Below are positions 15,916 to 24,787 of a stretch of 64,000 nucleotides of DNA, piece after piece; within the stretch, counting starts at the first letter, position 1; every line of letters begins with the position of its first letter. The notes beneath the pieces were generated by a model. That model did not search any database. It saw nothing but the letters and a program-made list of their open reading frames with translations, and was not told where the DNA came from. The translations under genes and the position numbers were made by a program. Location of the stretch: the NCBI RefSeq assembly GCF_964023145.1, contig NZ_CAXIED010000001.1, forward strand, positions 992,001 to 1,056,000, in the 5' to 3' direction. Source of the DNA: Chlamydia sp. BM-2023. Its GTDB lineage: Bacteria > Chlamydiota > Chlamydiia > Chlamydiales > Chlamydiaceae.

Positions 15916-17433
15916 TTATTGATTCTGCTGCTGTTTTTTCATTGCAGCAAACATCTTGCCTAGATTGCTCGAGCTGGTAATAAGCTCTTGTTGTCTACCC
16001 ACCTCATCATCGTCATCTTCATCATCTTCGTCAAAATCTCCGAGAGGAGGGAGATCCTCATCTATTGGTGCGGGTGTAGGGGATCTTCTAGGTTGTGAAG
16101 GGCCAGGAGACGGCTCATCTGTAGGAGGTGTTGGGTACACACTATCTTGACGCATGAGCCTACTTCTTCTTCCTTCACTACTTGAAGAGGAGGTTGATGA
16201 CGTTTCCCGGTGTAAATACACACGATTAGCCTGCTTATGAATTTTCATAAACGGATCATCAGGATCGTTAGGATCCACAGGAAAGTTTCCATCATTATCA
16301 ACAGGGACATAACCACAGCAAAGTAAAATTAACATGAGAAGACGAACGAAAGCCCCTATGGTATAGGAAGGGTATCCCCCGGTTAATGTTAAAGGAGAAT
16401 GAGGTCCTGCACCAAACATTAATAATGCCTCGAAAATAAGGAGTATTAAATTAGCCTTTTCAAATCCTAGTACTCCAACCTCTCCAGTAGCGAGTTTTTT
16501 TACGCACATAGCAGCGAGATATTTTTGAGTTTTTTTATGCTTATACTTCACTGCACATGCATCTGTAGCTTTTCCAGTATGGGCAAAGGTTGCGCACGAA
16601 GGCCTGCGTATATCTGCATCTGTAGGTGAGGGAGCTTCCGGAGTTCCAGTTAATTTGGAATCATCTATGATCCAACATTCAGGAGGAGTGGGTCTTGGAC
16701 CGGGTGCCATCCATGAGCGTCCTCTCAAAATAGATAACAAAACAGGCATCGCCGTAGAAGCCATTTCCGATCCTGGCACGTGAAAAGCAGATTCATAAAA
16801 AAAATCCTGATTCAGGCATTTTAAAGCTCCTGAGCAATAATCTTTAGCTTGCTGGCAAGCCTCTCTTAGCGTATTCTCCTCTTCTTTTGTCAGGCAGCGA
16901 CCTTCTTGTGTCCAACCGGTTAGATCCCATTGTAATGTTACTAGAGCCATACTTAATGAAACAGCACCGTATTTTACGCTCATTTCTCTAGCTACGTCTG
17001 GTATATTACTTTCTTGATTTTGAATACAGCAGTCGTGAAAGCATTGACATAGCCAACGTCCAAAGCTTCCACAACGTCTTGAACATGGCTCATGACATTG
17101 GTCGTAGCATGTGACGCATCCTCTTTGTACTCGACGACTTTCTATTACGTCATTGACTAGTCCCGCTACTCTTTGTACTTTCTCTACCATATCATCCTCA
17201 TCATCATGGGGACCAAATTTAAACTCAAATCGAGTATCTGTTTTCCTTGTTCTGGGGGCAGGTTGTGTCGTCACCGTTGATGATGCTCCCACAGTAGTGG
17301 TAGATCCAGAATTCGGGTTTAGAGCAGAGCTTGGACCAGGTTGATCATCATCGCCGTCTCTTCCTTCAATAGTAGTAGTAGTTCGAGAAAACGTGCACGA
17401 TGGAAACCAATTGCCAGGGAAACCGCAGGCCAT
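15916..17433 (-). CDS. Most divergent cysteine-rich family protein, member H
   Basis: This 505-residue protein lacks the MCCPC start (MACGFPGNWFPSC) but is tied to the family by ESRRVQRGCVTCYDQCHEPC (about 98-117), a second Cys cluster (WLCQCFHDCC), the YGAVSLSMAL block and a hydrophobic pair (LILLIFEALLMFGAG; FVRLLMLILLCCGYVPVDNDG). The head is Thr/Ser-rich and the C-terminus has an unusual acidic run (DFDEDDEDDDDEVG) after Ser- and Pro-rich stretches, then ends KKQQQNQ. It is preceded by an exceptionally strong ribosome-binding site. It has no homopolymer, so it appears constitutively readable. It may be the ancestral or a specialised member; the function is unknown. Confidence 0.8.
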   Translation of the reverse strand: MACGFPGNWFPSCTFSRTTTTIEGRDGDDDQPGPSSALNPNSGSTTTVGASSTVTTQPAPRTRKTDTRFEFKFGPHDDEDDMVEKVQRVAGLVNDVIESRRVQRGCVTCYDQCHEPCSRRCGSFGRWLCQCFHDCCIQNQESNIPDVAREMSVKYGAVSLSMALVTLQWDLTGWTQEGRCLTKEEENTLREACQQAKDYCSGALKCLNQDFFYESAFHVPGSEMASTAMPVLLSILRGRSWMAPGPRPTPPECWIIDDSKLTGTPEAPSPTDADIRRPSCATFAHTGKATDACAVKYKHKKTQKYLAAMCVKKLATGEVGVLGFEKANLILLIFEALLMFGAGPHSPLTLTGGYPSYTIGAFVRLLMLILLCCGYVPVDNDGNFPVDPNDPDDPFMKIHKQANRVYLHRETSSTSSSSSEGRRSRLMRQDSVYPTPPTDEPSPGPSQPRRSPTPAPIDEDLPPLGDFDEDDEDDDDEVGRQQELITSSSNLGKMFAAMKKQQQNQ

Positions 17434-17436
17434 AGT

Positions 17437-17448
17437 ATCACCTCCTTA
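17437..17448 (-). promoter_or_regulatory. Full-length Shine-Dalgarno of member H
   Basis: On the minus strand TAAGGAGGTGAT lies immediately upstream, with 7 bases between AGGAGG and the ATG. All 12 bases complement the usual 3' end of bacterial 16S rRNA. The other family members have only GGAG or weaker. Confidence 0.8.
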
Positions 17449-17888
17449 GAAAAGTAATTGGGCTTATGAATTTCTTATGTGGTCGACATAAGTTACTTAG
17501 GATCGGTAGCCATTTCGATGCAGGGATGTAAAATCTTGAATCAACCCATTTTCATATTTGAAAATTCAGTGGGGATTATTCCCGCTGAATTTAGAGAAAG
17601 GCTGGAATTTACAACCTTGTTGTTTTGTTCATCTGTCTCTTTACCAAGATCTTAAGTGGGGAGGAGTATTATAAAAAATTTTTTTAAAAAGCTATCTTTT
17701 TCAAAAAAAAACTTTACATTGTCTCGCTTGAAAGGGGCCTGTGCATAAACGGAATTTAAACGAAAAATTGCTTGAAATAGCGGTGAGGAAGGGAAAAGTT
17801 TTTTTGGGTTACAAAATATTTCTTGTTGATTTTATTTAAAAAAATTCTTATGACTTTCCCCCTTGTCGTAACTAAGACACGGTAAACC
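17449..17888. other. Divergent intergenic region between member H and the HAD-like pair
   Basis: This AT-rich region of about 440 bp separates divergently transcribed genes and so must hold both promoters. Poly-A/T runs are present at 17668-17712. I cannot assign specific promoter boxes, and no RNA gene was recognised. Confidence 0.4.
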
Positions 17889-18746
17889 ATGTTATTCTTA
17901 ACGAACTATCTTTCTAGAATGTCACTACTTGCAGTTGTGATTTTCAGTACATGGAGCGTAGTTGAAGCAGCACAGAACCGCCCTATGGAAGTAACCATGG
18001 CGTATTCCTTCGGAGATGTTTTTTCCTATATAGGCGAGCTCGATTCCGAGGCAATATTTTGCATAAACATTGATAGCATCATTCAACACAAGTATTTGGG
18101 CTCTCCAGGTTGGCATGAAAGTAGATTGTCAAAACTATCACAACGTTTTGGAGACTTCTTCAAAGGGAAAAAAAGAATAGCTGAAGAACAAGTCGTTATC
18201 GATACCCTAATAGATAAGAAATGCTTAGAAGAACATTTCCTCAAAGAGTTCGAAAAACTACTTGAGCTATGCCCTTGCCCACTACTCGGAATCTCTTCTT
18301 TAGGTATAGAATCCGTTCCCTCAACACTAAAAAATCTTAAAGCTTGTGGAATAGATTTCACAGCTCAGGAGTGCTGTAGGGAGAATTTTTTCTTAGATAG
18401 TAGCGAGAAGTGTACAGAATCTGCATTAGTGCAAAATGGTATTTTATTTTGTAGCGGATTGCCAGTTGGTGAGATAATAAAAAAGCTGTTTACTTTAAAA
18501 AACATTAAACCTAAGCGCATTGTCTTTTTAAGCGATGACCCTGAACATATAAAAGCATTTGGAAGAGAATGTATAGAAGTCGGATTAACATTTTTAGGTA
18601 TCGTATACTATCCAGCTGCTGAAAGTATCTTTCACTATATTTATCCCTATTCTACCGCTGTAGAGATGCAGGAAGAACACGTATTAACAGTTATTTCCAA
18701 TGAGATGGCTCAATTATCTCTAGATTCTCTTAATCAAAAAAGTTAA
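17889..18746 (+). CDS. Secreted HAD-like protein (DUF2608 type), first copy
   Basis: This 285-residue protein has a cleavable-looking signal sequence (about 1-28, ending VVEAAQ) and a HAD-like fold suggested by three blocks: AIFCINIDSIIQHK (57-68), CPLLGISSLG (130-139) and PKRIVFLSDDPEHIKAF (208-224). The overall pattern resembles DUF2608 of chlamydiae and Legionella. The HAD motif I DxD is changed: Asn60 replaces the nucleophile Asp, while Asp62 is kept. The acidic DD of motif IV (216-217) is retained. Phosphatase activity is therefore doubtful; a binding role is possible. It stands in tandem with a paralogue 166 bp downstream, with a terminator-like element between. The start is the first ATG; Met11 is an alternative. 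Confidence 0.7.
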   Translation: MLFLTNYLSRMSLLAVVIFSTWSVVEAAQNRPMEVTMAYSFGDVFSYIGELDSEAIFCINIDSIIQHKYLGSPGWHESRLSKLSQRFGDFFKGKKRIAEEQVVIDTLIDKKCLEEHFLKEFEKLLELCPCPLLGISSLGIESVPSTLKNLKACGIDFTAQECCRENFFLDSSEKCTESALVQNGILFCSGLPVGEIIKKLFTLKNIKPKRIVFLSDDPEHIKAFGRECIEVGLTFLGIVYYPAAESIFHYIYPYSTAVEMQEEHVLTVISNEMAQLSLDSLNQKS

Positions 18747-18776
18747 CATTATTTATTCGAAACAAGCCTTATAGTG

Positions 18777-18818
18777 TCCTCTCGATCCCCCTGAGAGGAT
18801 GCTTGGGGCCCTTTTTTT
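18777..18818 (+). terminator. Terminator between the two HAD-like genes
   Basis: TCCTCTC (18777-18783) pairs with GAGAGGA (18793-18799), followed by GGGGCCC and seven T. An alternative stem using CCCC/GGGG closes nearer the T-run. Confidence 0.6.
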
Positions 18819-18912
18819 GATTTTTTTCTAAATTACAATTTAGCGTTAAAAAAATATTTCATACTAAAGAGAAGCTTCGTACAATAAGCTAATTTTTTTT
18901 CAGAGGCGTAGT

Positions 18913-19734
18913 ATGAAAGGAATCTTTTTTCTCACAATTTTCTTTTCCCTGTTTTCCCTAGAAGCAAGCGTAATCAGAGTTTCTGATGTGGAGGCTGTAA
19001 ATAAATACGCGCGTGATGGCTCGTTAATTTTGCTATCCCTAGATTCCGTAGTAATGTTTCCTAAACAAATGGTAGGAACAGAAGGATGGTTTTATGAGCG
19101 TCTAGAAAATTTAAAAAAAGAAGCAGGGCATAGTGACCCTTTGCAAACAGCAGTAGAAGAAAAAATTGCTCTAACCTTTACTGTAGATTATGAACTCGGT
19201 CATCCCAATATTGCAAAGGTCCTAGCAGCCCTGTCTTTATCTAATGCTCAGGTGCTAGGAGTCTCGCAAATGCCAATAGCAACAGCAAATCATCTTCTCA
19301 GATCAGCAAGCGCCTTAGGAATAACATTTTCCTCATCACCCCAGCTTCATAATGGATGGTTGCCCCATCCTAAAACAGCCGGGAAACCACAACATGCCAT
19401 GTTTATAGAAGACCAAGTGCTATTTACAGGAGGCTATACGAATGGCATTACCATGGACGAAGCTATAATAACGCTATTTTCCCAATTAGAAAAGCGCCCG
19501 AAACAAATTATCTATCTAGATTCTAATGAAGAGCGTCTCTCTCTTGTAGAGCATGCTTGTAAACAGGCAAGGGTGTCTTTTATAGGTATGCTCTATAAAC
19601 CTGGAGTAGAACGTCATGAAGCTTATAACTCAGATATTGCCAATATACAATGGCAACAACTATGCCAGAATGTATCCAATGAGTATTTTCAAACCTTGCT
19701 TTCCTTTGTTTTAGGTCCTGAAGCTCAAGGATAA
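18913..19734 (+). CDS. Secreted HAD-like protein (DUF2608 type), second copy
   Basis: This 273-residue paralogue of the preceding gene has a signal sequence ending near residue 19 (FSLEASV). The HAD-like blocks are LILLSLDSVVMFPK (38-51), QVLGVSQMP (113-121), QVLFTGGYTNGITMDEAI (168-185) and PKQIIYLDSNEERL (196-209). Ser42 replaces the catalytic motif I aspartate and motif IV has DS instead of DD, so it has drifted further from an active phosphatase than the first copy. The shared GxxG...VxFIGMLY/VLTFLGIVYY block near the C-terminus confirms paralogy. The separating terminator suggests independent transcription. Export across the inner membrane is likely; the final location is unknown. Confidence 0.68.
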   Translation: MKGIFFLTIFFSLFSLEASVIRVSDVEAVNKYARDGSLILLSLDSVVMFPKQMVGTEGWFYERLENLKKEAGHSDPLQTAVEEKIALTFTVDYELGHPNIAKVLAALSLSNAQVLGVSQMPIATANHLLRSASALGITFSSSPQLHNGWLPHPKTAGKPQHAMFIEDQVLFTGGYTNGITMDEAIITLFSQLEKRPKQIIYLDSNEERLSLVEHACKQARVSFIGMLYKPGVERHEAYNSDIANIQWQQLCQNVSNEYFQTLLSFVLGPEAQG

Positions 19735-19799
19735 AAGTTGTGGAAAAAGAGACAACTCTCTCTTCAATTGCATAAGTAATTTAAAAGAAGAAGATAAAA

Positions 19800-19886
19800 C
19801 GGAAGAGAAGGGATTTGAACCCCCGGTTCCCGTAAGAGAACTTCTGATTTCGAATCAGATGCATTCGACCACTCTGCCACTCTTCC
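19800..19886 (-). tRNA. tRNA-Ser(CGA)
   Basis: On the minus strand GGAAGAG (19880-19886) pairs with CTCTTCC (19801-19807), with discriminator G at 19800. The anticodon arm TCTGA-TTCGAAA-TCAGA gives anticodon CGA. A long class II variable arm is present and the T-loop reads GGTTCAAATCC. At 87 nt the size is that of a serine tRNA. CCA is not encoded. Confidence 0.97.
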
Positions 19887-20215
19887 GTAACAAATCAGTT
19901 TAGGCATTCTTTACTAGGAAATCAAGCAATCAACTACAATTTTCTCCAATCACACTAAATCATTAATAATAAGACGATACACACATAAGAAAAAATCAGG
20001 GTTTTTCAGTACTCACAGCAGCGCCTCATGTAATTTTATTAACAATGAAAGAGATAAAGAAAATCACCCAAGTCTAGGTAAAAGATAAAAGGTAATTAAT
20101 TTGAATTATACTTTTATAATATAAAGATTTAGCTAAATAAATAATATAAAAGTCGTATTAAAAGTAGGCTTTTTATTTTAAAATAAAACATAGACTTTTG
20201 TTTTTTTATTTTATC
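19887..20215. other. Intergenic region upstream of the YyaL-type gene
   Basis: Very AT-rich sequence, especially 20090-20215. It presumably carries the tRNA promoter on one strand and the YyaL-gene promoter on the other. No gene or clear repeat was recognised. Confidence 0.4.
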
Positions 20216-22318
20216 ATGTCGCAGCCGCTATATACGAACAAACTTATCAAAGAAAAATCTCCGTATTTGCTTCTTTATGCTCATACGCCAGTAAACTGGT
20301 ATCCATGGGGTGATGAAGCTTTTGATTTGGCGATCGCTGAAGATAAGCCTATTTTTCTTTCTATAGGTTGTGCGCATTCGCGATGGTGCCAGGTGATGCT
20401 TCAGGAGAGCTTTGCTAACCCTGAAGTTGCCGCAATGCTCAATGAGCATTTCATTAATATCAAAGTAGATAAAGAAGAATTGCCACACGTGGCAAATCTC
20501 TATTTTGATCTTGCTCAGATGCTATCCATATCAGGAGAACATCAAAGCTCTCCCTCATGGCCACTAAATGTATTTCTTACCCCAGATCTTTTGCCATTTT
20601 TCTCAGTGAACTATTTAAGTGCTGAAGGGAAACTCGGAATGCCGTCATTCTCACAGACAATAGAAAAACTAAATTTTATGTGGGAGGATCATGAAGAAAG
20701 AGAGGTTCTTGTTCAGCAGGCACATAAGGTAATCGAAATAGCCTCTTTTATAGAAAATTGCTCGAAGAAAGAACTGCTAGAAGAAAGTACAATTGCACAA
20801 ACAGTAACTGCTTTATATCATGATATCGATCCTCATTACGGAGGAGTAAAAGCTTTTCCAAAGACGCCTCCAGCTCTGCTCAGCCAGTTTTTACTGCGCT
20901 ACGGAGTTGAATACCAAGATAATAGAAGCTTGTTCTTCGTAGATCGCTCTTTGCAAATGATGGCAAACGGAGGGATTTTTGATCATTTGGGGGGAGGATT
21001 TTATTGCTACACAATAGATGATAAGTGGCTAATCCCTTGTTTTGAAAAGCGCTTAATAGACAATTCATTACTACTACTAGATTATCTTGATGCTTGGGTA
21101 TGCACAAAAAAACCCAGGTACCGCTCCGTAGCTCTACAGACGCTAAATTACCTGCTATCCGAATTGTATAATTCTGAAGTGGGAGCCTTCTATACCTCAG
21201 AACATGGGGAGTATTGGGGAGTATCCGAAGGGAGATACTATACATGGTCCGGAGAGGAAGTCCGCGAAGTTCTCGGAGAAAATGCCGAGATGTTTTGTGA
21301 GTATTACGGGATTTCTCGAGAAGGATTTTGTAATGGAAGAAATATCCTCCATATTTCTAATCATATGGATATCGAAGAGATCGCTGAAAAATATAACTGC
21401 TCAGAAGAAGAATTTGAAGAGGTCATCGATAGATTAAGAGAGAAGTTAAGAGTCCATAGGGATAGTAAAACACAGCCTTTTAAAGACGATCAATCCCTTA
21501 CATTCCATAATGGCTGGATGGTACATACTCTAGCATACGCAGGGAAAATTCTTGGTTCTGCACAATATATTCATATAGCAGAAAAATGCGGGGAGTTTAT
21601 CCGCAATCACTTATGTAAGAATACCACACTACTACGTAGATGGCGAGAAGGTGAGGCAAAATACCCAGGAGGTTTGGAAGATTACGCTGCGGTGATCTTA
21701 GGTTTCCTAGCTCTTTATGAAACAGGATGCGGAGCTACATGGTTATTATTCGCCGAAGATCTCATGAAAGAGGTTTTAGTAGGATTTCGCTCAGAAAGCG
21801 GGGGATTCTACTCAACAAACGATCAAGATGATTCCTTGCTTTTCAAACAAGAAAGCCTTTCCGATGGCGATGCCATATCAGGGAATGCCCTGATTTGCCA
21901 GGCACTAATAAAACTCCATATGCTCACAGAAAAAAAACACTACCTCACACATGCAGAGGATATCCTCCAGCTTGCTCAAGCACGTTGGCATACTCATAAG
22001 TTCTCTTCATTGGGAAGTTTGATAGCTGCACAAACATACTTTTCTCGAAATCATCAAAAAATTCTTATTTCTTTAGCAAATGATCAAGATCGCAACACTG
22101 TGCTATCGTGTTTTTCAGGGCTGTTTCTTCCTCAGGTATCTTTAGTATGGATGCGTCATGAAGATAGAGAAGTATTAGAAAAAATTCTTCCCGAATGCGA
22201 ACACAGCCTGATCCCTAAAGAAGAACAAACATCCACAACTATCCGCATTTTAGAACCCGGATCAGGAAGGAAATTCTCGAGTATCGAAGATTTCCGTACT
22301 TACTTACATTCAAAATAA
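20216..22318 (+). CDS. Thioredoxin-domain protein of the YyaL/SPATA20 family, CxxC degraded
   Basis: The family start [24 protein letters not shown] follows directly from the ATG at 20216. A frame extension to a TTG at 20198 is unlikely. This 700-residue protein has an N-terminal thioredoxin-like domain (about 1-170) and an (alpha/alpha)6 glycosidase-like C-terminal domain with [52 protein letters not shown] and [20 protein letters not shown] blocks. The usual CHWC active site reads SRWC (55-58), so the first redox cysteine is missing, although a cysteine is present three residues earlier (Cys52). Biochemical function is not established for the family. I recall it as CT356 in C. trachomatis. 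It lies upstream of the SurA-like and ksgA genes on the same strand. Confidence 0.88.
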   Translation: MSQPLYTNKLIKEKSPYLLLYAHTPVNWYPWGDEAFDLAIAEDKPIFLSIGCAHSRWCQVMLQESFANPEVAAMLNEHFINIKVDKEELPHVANLYFDLAQMLSISGEHQSSPSWPLNVFLTPDLLPFFSVNYLSAEGKLGMPSFSQTIEKLNFMWEDHEEREVLVQQAHKVIEIASFIENCSKKELLEESTIAQTVTALYHDIDPHYGGVKAFPKTPPALLSQFLLRYGVEYQDNRSLFFVDRSLQMMANGGIFDHLGGGFYCYTIDDKWLIPCFEKRLIDNSLLLLDYLDAWVCTKKPRYRSVALQTLNYLLSELYNSEVGAFYTSEHGEYWGVSEGRYYTWSGEEVREVLGENAEMFCEYYGISREGFCNGRNILHISNHMDIEEIAEKYNCSEEEFEEVIDRLREKLRVHRDSKTQPFKDDQSLTFHNGWMVHTLAYAGKILGSAQYIHIAEKCGEFIRNHLCKNTTLLRRWREGEAKYPGGLEDYAAVILGFLALYETGCGATWLLFAEDLMKEVLVGFRSESGGFYSTNDQDDSLLFKQESLSDGDAISGNALICQALIKLHMLTEKKHYLTHAEDILQLAQARWHTHKFSSLGSLIAAQTYFSRNHQKILISLANDQDRNTVLSCFSGLFLPQVSLVWMRHEDREVLEKILPECEHSLIPKEEQTSTTIRILEPGSGRKFSSIEDFRTYLHSK

Positions 22319-22429
22319 TCTTTGGTTGCTCTACCTATTTTACATGAAGATTTTTCTCGAAGTGGTCAAAATTTGGGTAATTTCTTATAGTTAATCCCAA
22401 GACAGGTAACCACTAGGGAGTAGCAAATC

Positions 22430-23503
22430 ATGAAGAACAAAACATTAAGCGTTTTCTCTTTGGCATGTGTGGTTTGCTCGCCAGGATTGCTATTAGGAAA
22501 TGACTCCCATCTTCCTGTGCAACAAAATTATTTAGAAAAAAGCTCTGCGGATCCCTTGGGTATCGCTATTCATGATCGCGTGCTATTTAAAATTGATGAA
22601 GACACTGTCGTTACCACCTTAGATGTTATACAAAAATTAAACTTGTTATTTGCATCGTCTTACCCCCACCTTATAGATTCTTTTCCAGCGCGCTCGCAAT
22701 ACTACACAGCTATGTGGCCCGTAGTATTAGAATCCGTAATTGATGAATTTCTCATGGTTGCCGATGCTAAAGCAAAAAAGATTTACGTGGATCCTACAAC
22801 AGTAAATCAAGAAATCGAAGCTATGTTCGGTAGAGATCTTTCTTCTTTTTATGTTTATTTTGACATGACCCCCGAAGATATATTTAACGTTATTCATCGT
22901 TCATTGATTTCTCAAAGAGTCATAGGAATGATGGTACGCTCCAAAGTGATGCTAAAAGTCACCCCGGGAAAAATACGAGAACATTATAATCAATTAGCAG
23001 AAGAAGCCGCAAAAACAACATTATGGAAATACCGCGTTGTTACTATTAAAGCTGCTACAGAATCCTTAGCGAGCCAAATTGCCGATAAGGTATGCGCTAG
23101 ACTAAATGAAACACAAAGCTGGAATAAAGAGCGTTTGTCTGCTCTTACTCTTTCTCAGGGAGGACAGTTTGTCTGCTCCGAAGAATTTCTCCGTAATGAT
23201 AAAGAGCTCTCCGAAGCACATAAAAATGAATTGTCCAGCGTGGACTACCCAGTATTAGTTTGTAGCCAACCTAAAGCACATAAATCAGGGTATAAGCTCT
23301 ACGTTCTTTTAGATAAGTCTACGATGACTATACAGCCCCTAGAAGAAATGGAAACCCAAATTAAACAAACATTGTTTATGAGTTATGCCGAAGAAATAGA
23401 AAGGCAGTATAAAACAAAACTACGCTCACGTTACGGTTTCGAATCTTCGATGATTGCTCAATTGCTTTCTCAAGAAGCTCCGCCACTATTTTCCTTACTT
23501 TAG
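22430..23503 (+). CDS. SurA-like periplasmic chaperone / PPIase-related protein
   Basis: This 357-residue protein has a signal peptide (about 1-23, ending LLLGN). It is followed by a SurA N-terminal-type helical domain: KIDEDTVVTTLDVIQKLN, a VVLESVIDEFLMVADAKAKKI segment and PGKIREHYNQ. The central part (about 195-300) could be a degenerate parvulin domain (SQGGQFVCSEEFL...), and a C-terminal helix resumes (ETQIKQTLFMSYAEEIERQYKTKLR). It lies 9 bp before ksgA, echoing the surA-ksgA neighbourhood in proteobacteria, which supports the SurA assignment. The likely role is chaperoning of outer-membrane proteins in the periplasm. PPIase activity is uncertain because canonical parvulin residues are not obvious. 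Confidence 0.7.
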   Translation: MKNKTLSVFSLACVVCSPGLLLGNDSHLPVQQNYLEKSSADPLGIAIHDRVLFKIDEDTVVTTLDVIQKLNLLFASSYPHLIDSFPARSQYYTAMWPVVLESVIDEFLMVADAKAKKIYVDPTTVNQEIEAMFGRDLSSFYVYFDMTPEDIFNVIHRSLISQRVIGMMVRSKVMLKVTPGKIREHYNQLAEEAAKTTLWKYRVVTIKAATESLASQIADKVCARLNETQSWNKERLSALTLSQGGQFVCSEEFLRNDKELSEAHKNELSSVDYPVLVCSQPKAHKSGYKLYVLLDKSTMTIQPLEEMETQIKQTLFMSYAEEIERQYKTKLRSRYGFESSMIAQLLSQEAPPLFSLL

Positions 23504-23512
23504 GAGAATAGC

Positions 23513-24349
23513 TTGTCACGTAGTTCTCCCGAGCAACTCACCCGATTTTTAAAAGAAGTTCGCGGTCATCCTAAAAAGGGCCTCTCGCAAAATTTTTTAA
23601 TAGATGGAAATATCCTAAGAAAAATTCTTACTGTTTCTTCTGTAGAAGCTGGAGATTGGGTACTGGAAATCGGCCCGGGATTCGGAGCCCTCACAGAAGT
23701 TTTAGTAAATCAAGGTGCTCGTGTTGTCGCTTTGGAAAAAGATTCCATGTTTGAAGAAACTCTCAAACAACTCCCTATAGATTTAGAAATAACAGACGCT
23801 TGTAAATACCCTCTAGAATCCCTAAAAAAGAAAGGCTGGGAGGGGAAAGGAAGAGTCGTTGCTAACCTTCCTTATCACATAACAACACCCTTACTAACAA
23901 AGCTATTCATAGAGACCCCAAATCAATGGAAAACCATAACAGTAATGATGCAAGATGAGGTGGCACGACGTATCACAGCACAACCCGGAAATAAAGAATA
24001 TGGATCATTAACCATCTTCTTAAATTTTTTTGCTGATGTCCGCTATGCCTTTAAAGTGAGCCCCGGGTGCTTTTTACCAAAACCTCAAGTATCCTCAGCC
24101 GTCGTTCATATGGTTGTAAAAGATACCTTCCCTCTTCAAGATAATCTTCATTCTAAATTTTTTGCTTTAACGAGAGCAGCTTTCGGACAAAGAAGAAAAT
24201 TGTTAGCAAATGCTCTTAAAGATCTTTACCCGAAAGAGCAGGTTTTCCACGCTCTAAACCAATTAAATTTTTCTGAAAAAACACGTCCGGAAACACTCTC
24301 TTTAGATGACTACCTAAAACTTTTTCGCTTACTTTCTAGTCATTCTTAA
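23513..24349 (+). CDS. ksgA: 16S rRNA dimethyladenosine transferase
   Basis: KsgA (RsmA) dimethylates two adjacent adenines near the 3' end of 16S rRNA and acts as a late 30S assembly checkpoint. The 278-residue product begins at a TTG preceded by TAGGAG, the same frame that gives the family N-terminus [20 protein letters not shown]. The SAM-binding motif is [13 protein letters not shown] and the catalytic motif IV is [11 protein letters not shown] (the NLPY signature). The C-terminal helical domain contains [15 protein letters not shown]. The 9-bp spacing from the SurA-like gene indicates co-transcription. Confidence 0.96.
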   Translation: MSRSSPEQLTRFLKEVRGHPKKGLSQNFLIDGNILRKILTVSSVEAGDWVLEIGPGFGALTEVLVNQGARVVALEKDSMFEETLKQLPIDLEITDACKYPLESLKKKGWEGKGRVVANLPYHITTPLLTKLFIETPNQWKTITVMMQDEVARRITAQPGNKEYGSLTIFLNFFADVRYAFKVSPGCFLPKPQVSSAVVHMVVKDTFPLQDNLHSKFFALTRAAFGQRRKLLANALKDLYPKEQVFHALNQLNFSEKTRPETLSLDDYLKLFRLLSSHS

Positions 24350-24596
24350 AATAAAGCCTACACTATCTTCCTAGTAGGATTTCCCTCAGTGCCAATGAAA
24401 ATAAAAATTAAAAATCATAATTTTTAATTTTATATTTTTACGAAACAATTTTTTATGTTTTATAAACTGCTTTTTTTAAGCGAAAAAGAAAGAAAAGGAA
24501 AACAAAACCTGGTATTATCTTTAGTCAAGAATACCTCGGGGAGTAGTTTCCGGGGTTTTTCTATATTGATGAAAACATACTTTTAGGAAATCCCTT

Positions 24597-24767
24597 ATGG
24601 AGAATTGGTTATACTATTCTAAACGTTCTAAGCGTAGTTGCATCCCTTGCCTGCCGATTTTATCACCGATCATGTTACAAGCAGATCAATGTCTTCCTAC
24701 ATTATACCTATCACCATTTAGCCGTTGTTGCGCAACAACGACGTTCGTAGCATCTGTAATGGGATAA
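24597..24767 (+). CDS. Small open frame of 56 residues, unassigned
   Basis: An ATG at 24597 with AGGA 10 bases upstream opens a 56-codon frame (MENWLYYSKRSKRSCIPCLP...) ending at TAA 24765-24767, convergent with dxs. It contains five cysteines, a basic patch and an 18-bp perfect palindrome (24723-24740) inside its 3' half. No signal peptide and no homology that I recognise. It could be a real chlamydial small protein, or the frame could be accidental and the region the dxs 3' control DNA. Confidence 0.3.
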   Translation: MENWLYYSKRSKRSCIPCLPILSPIMLQADQCLPTLYLSPFSRCCATTTFVASVMG

Positions 24768-24787
24768 CATTCGGAAAAATTTCTCAG

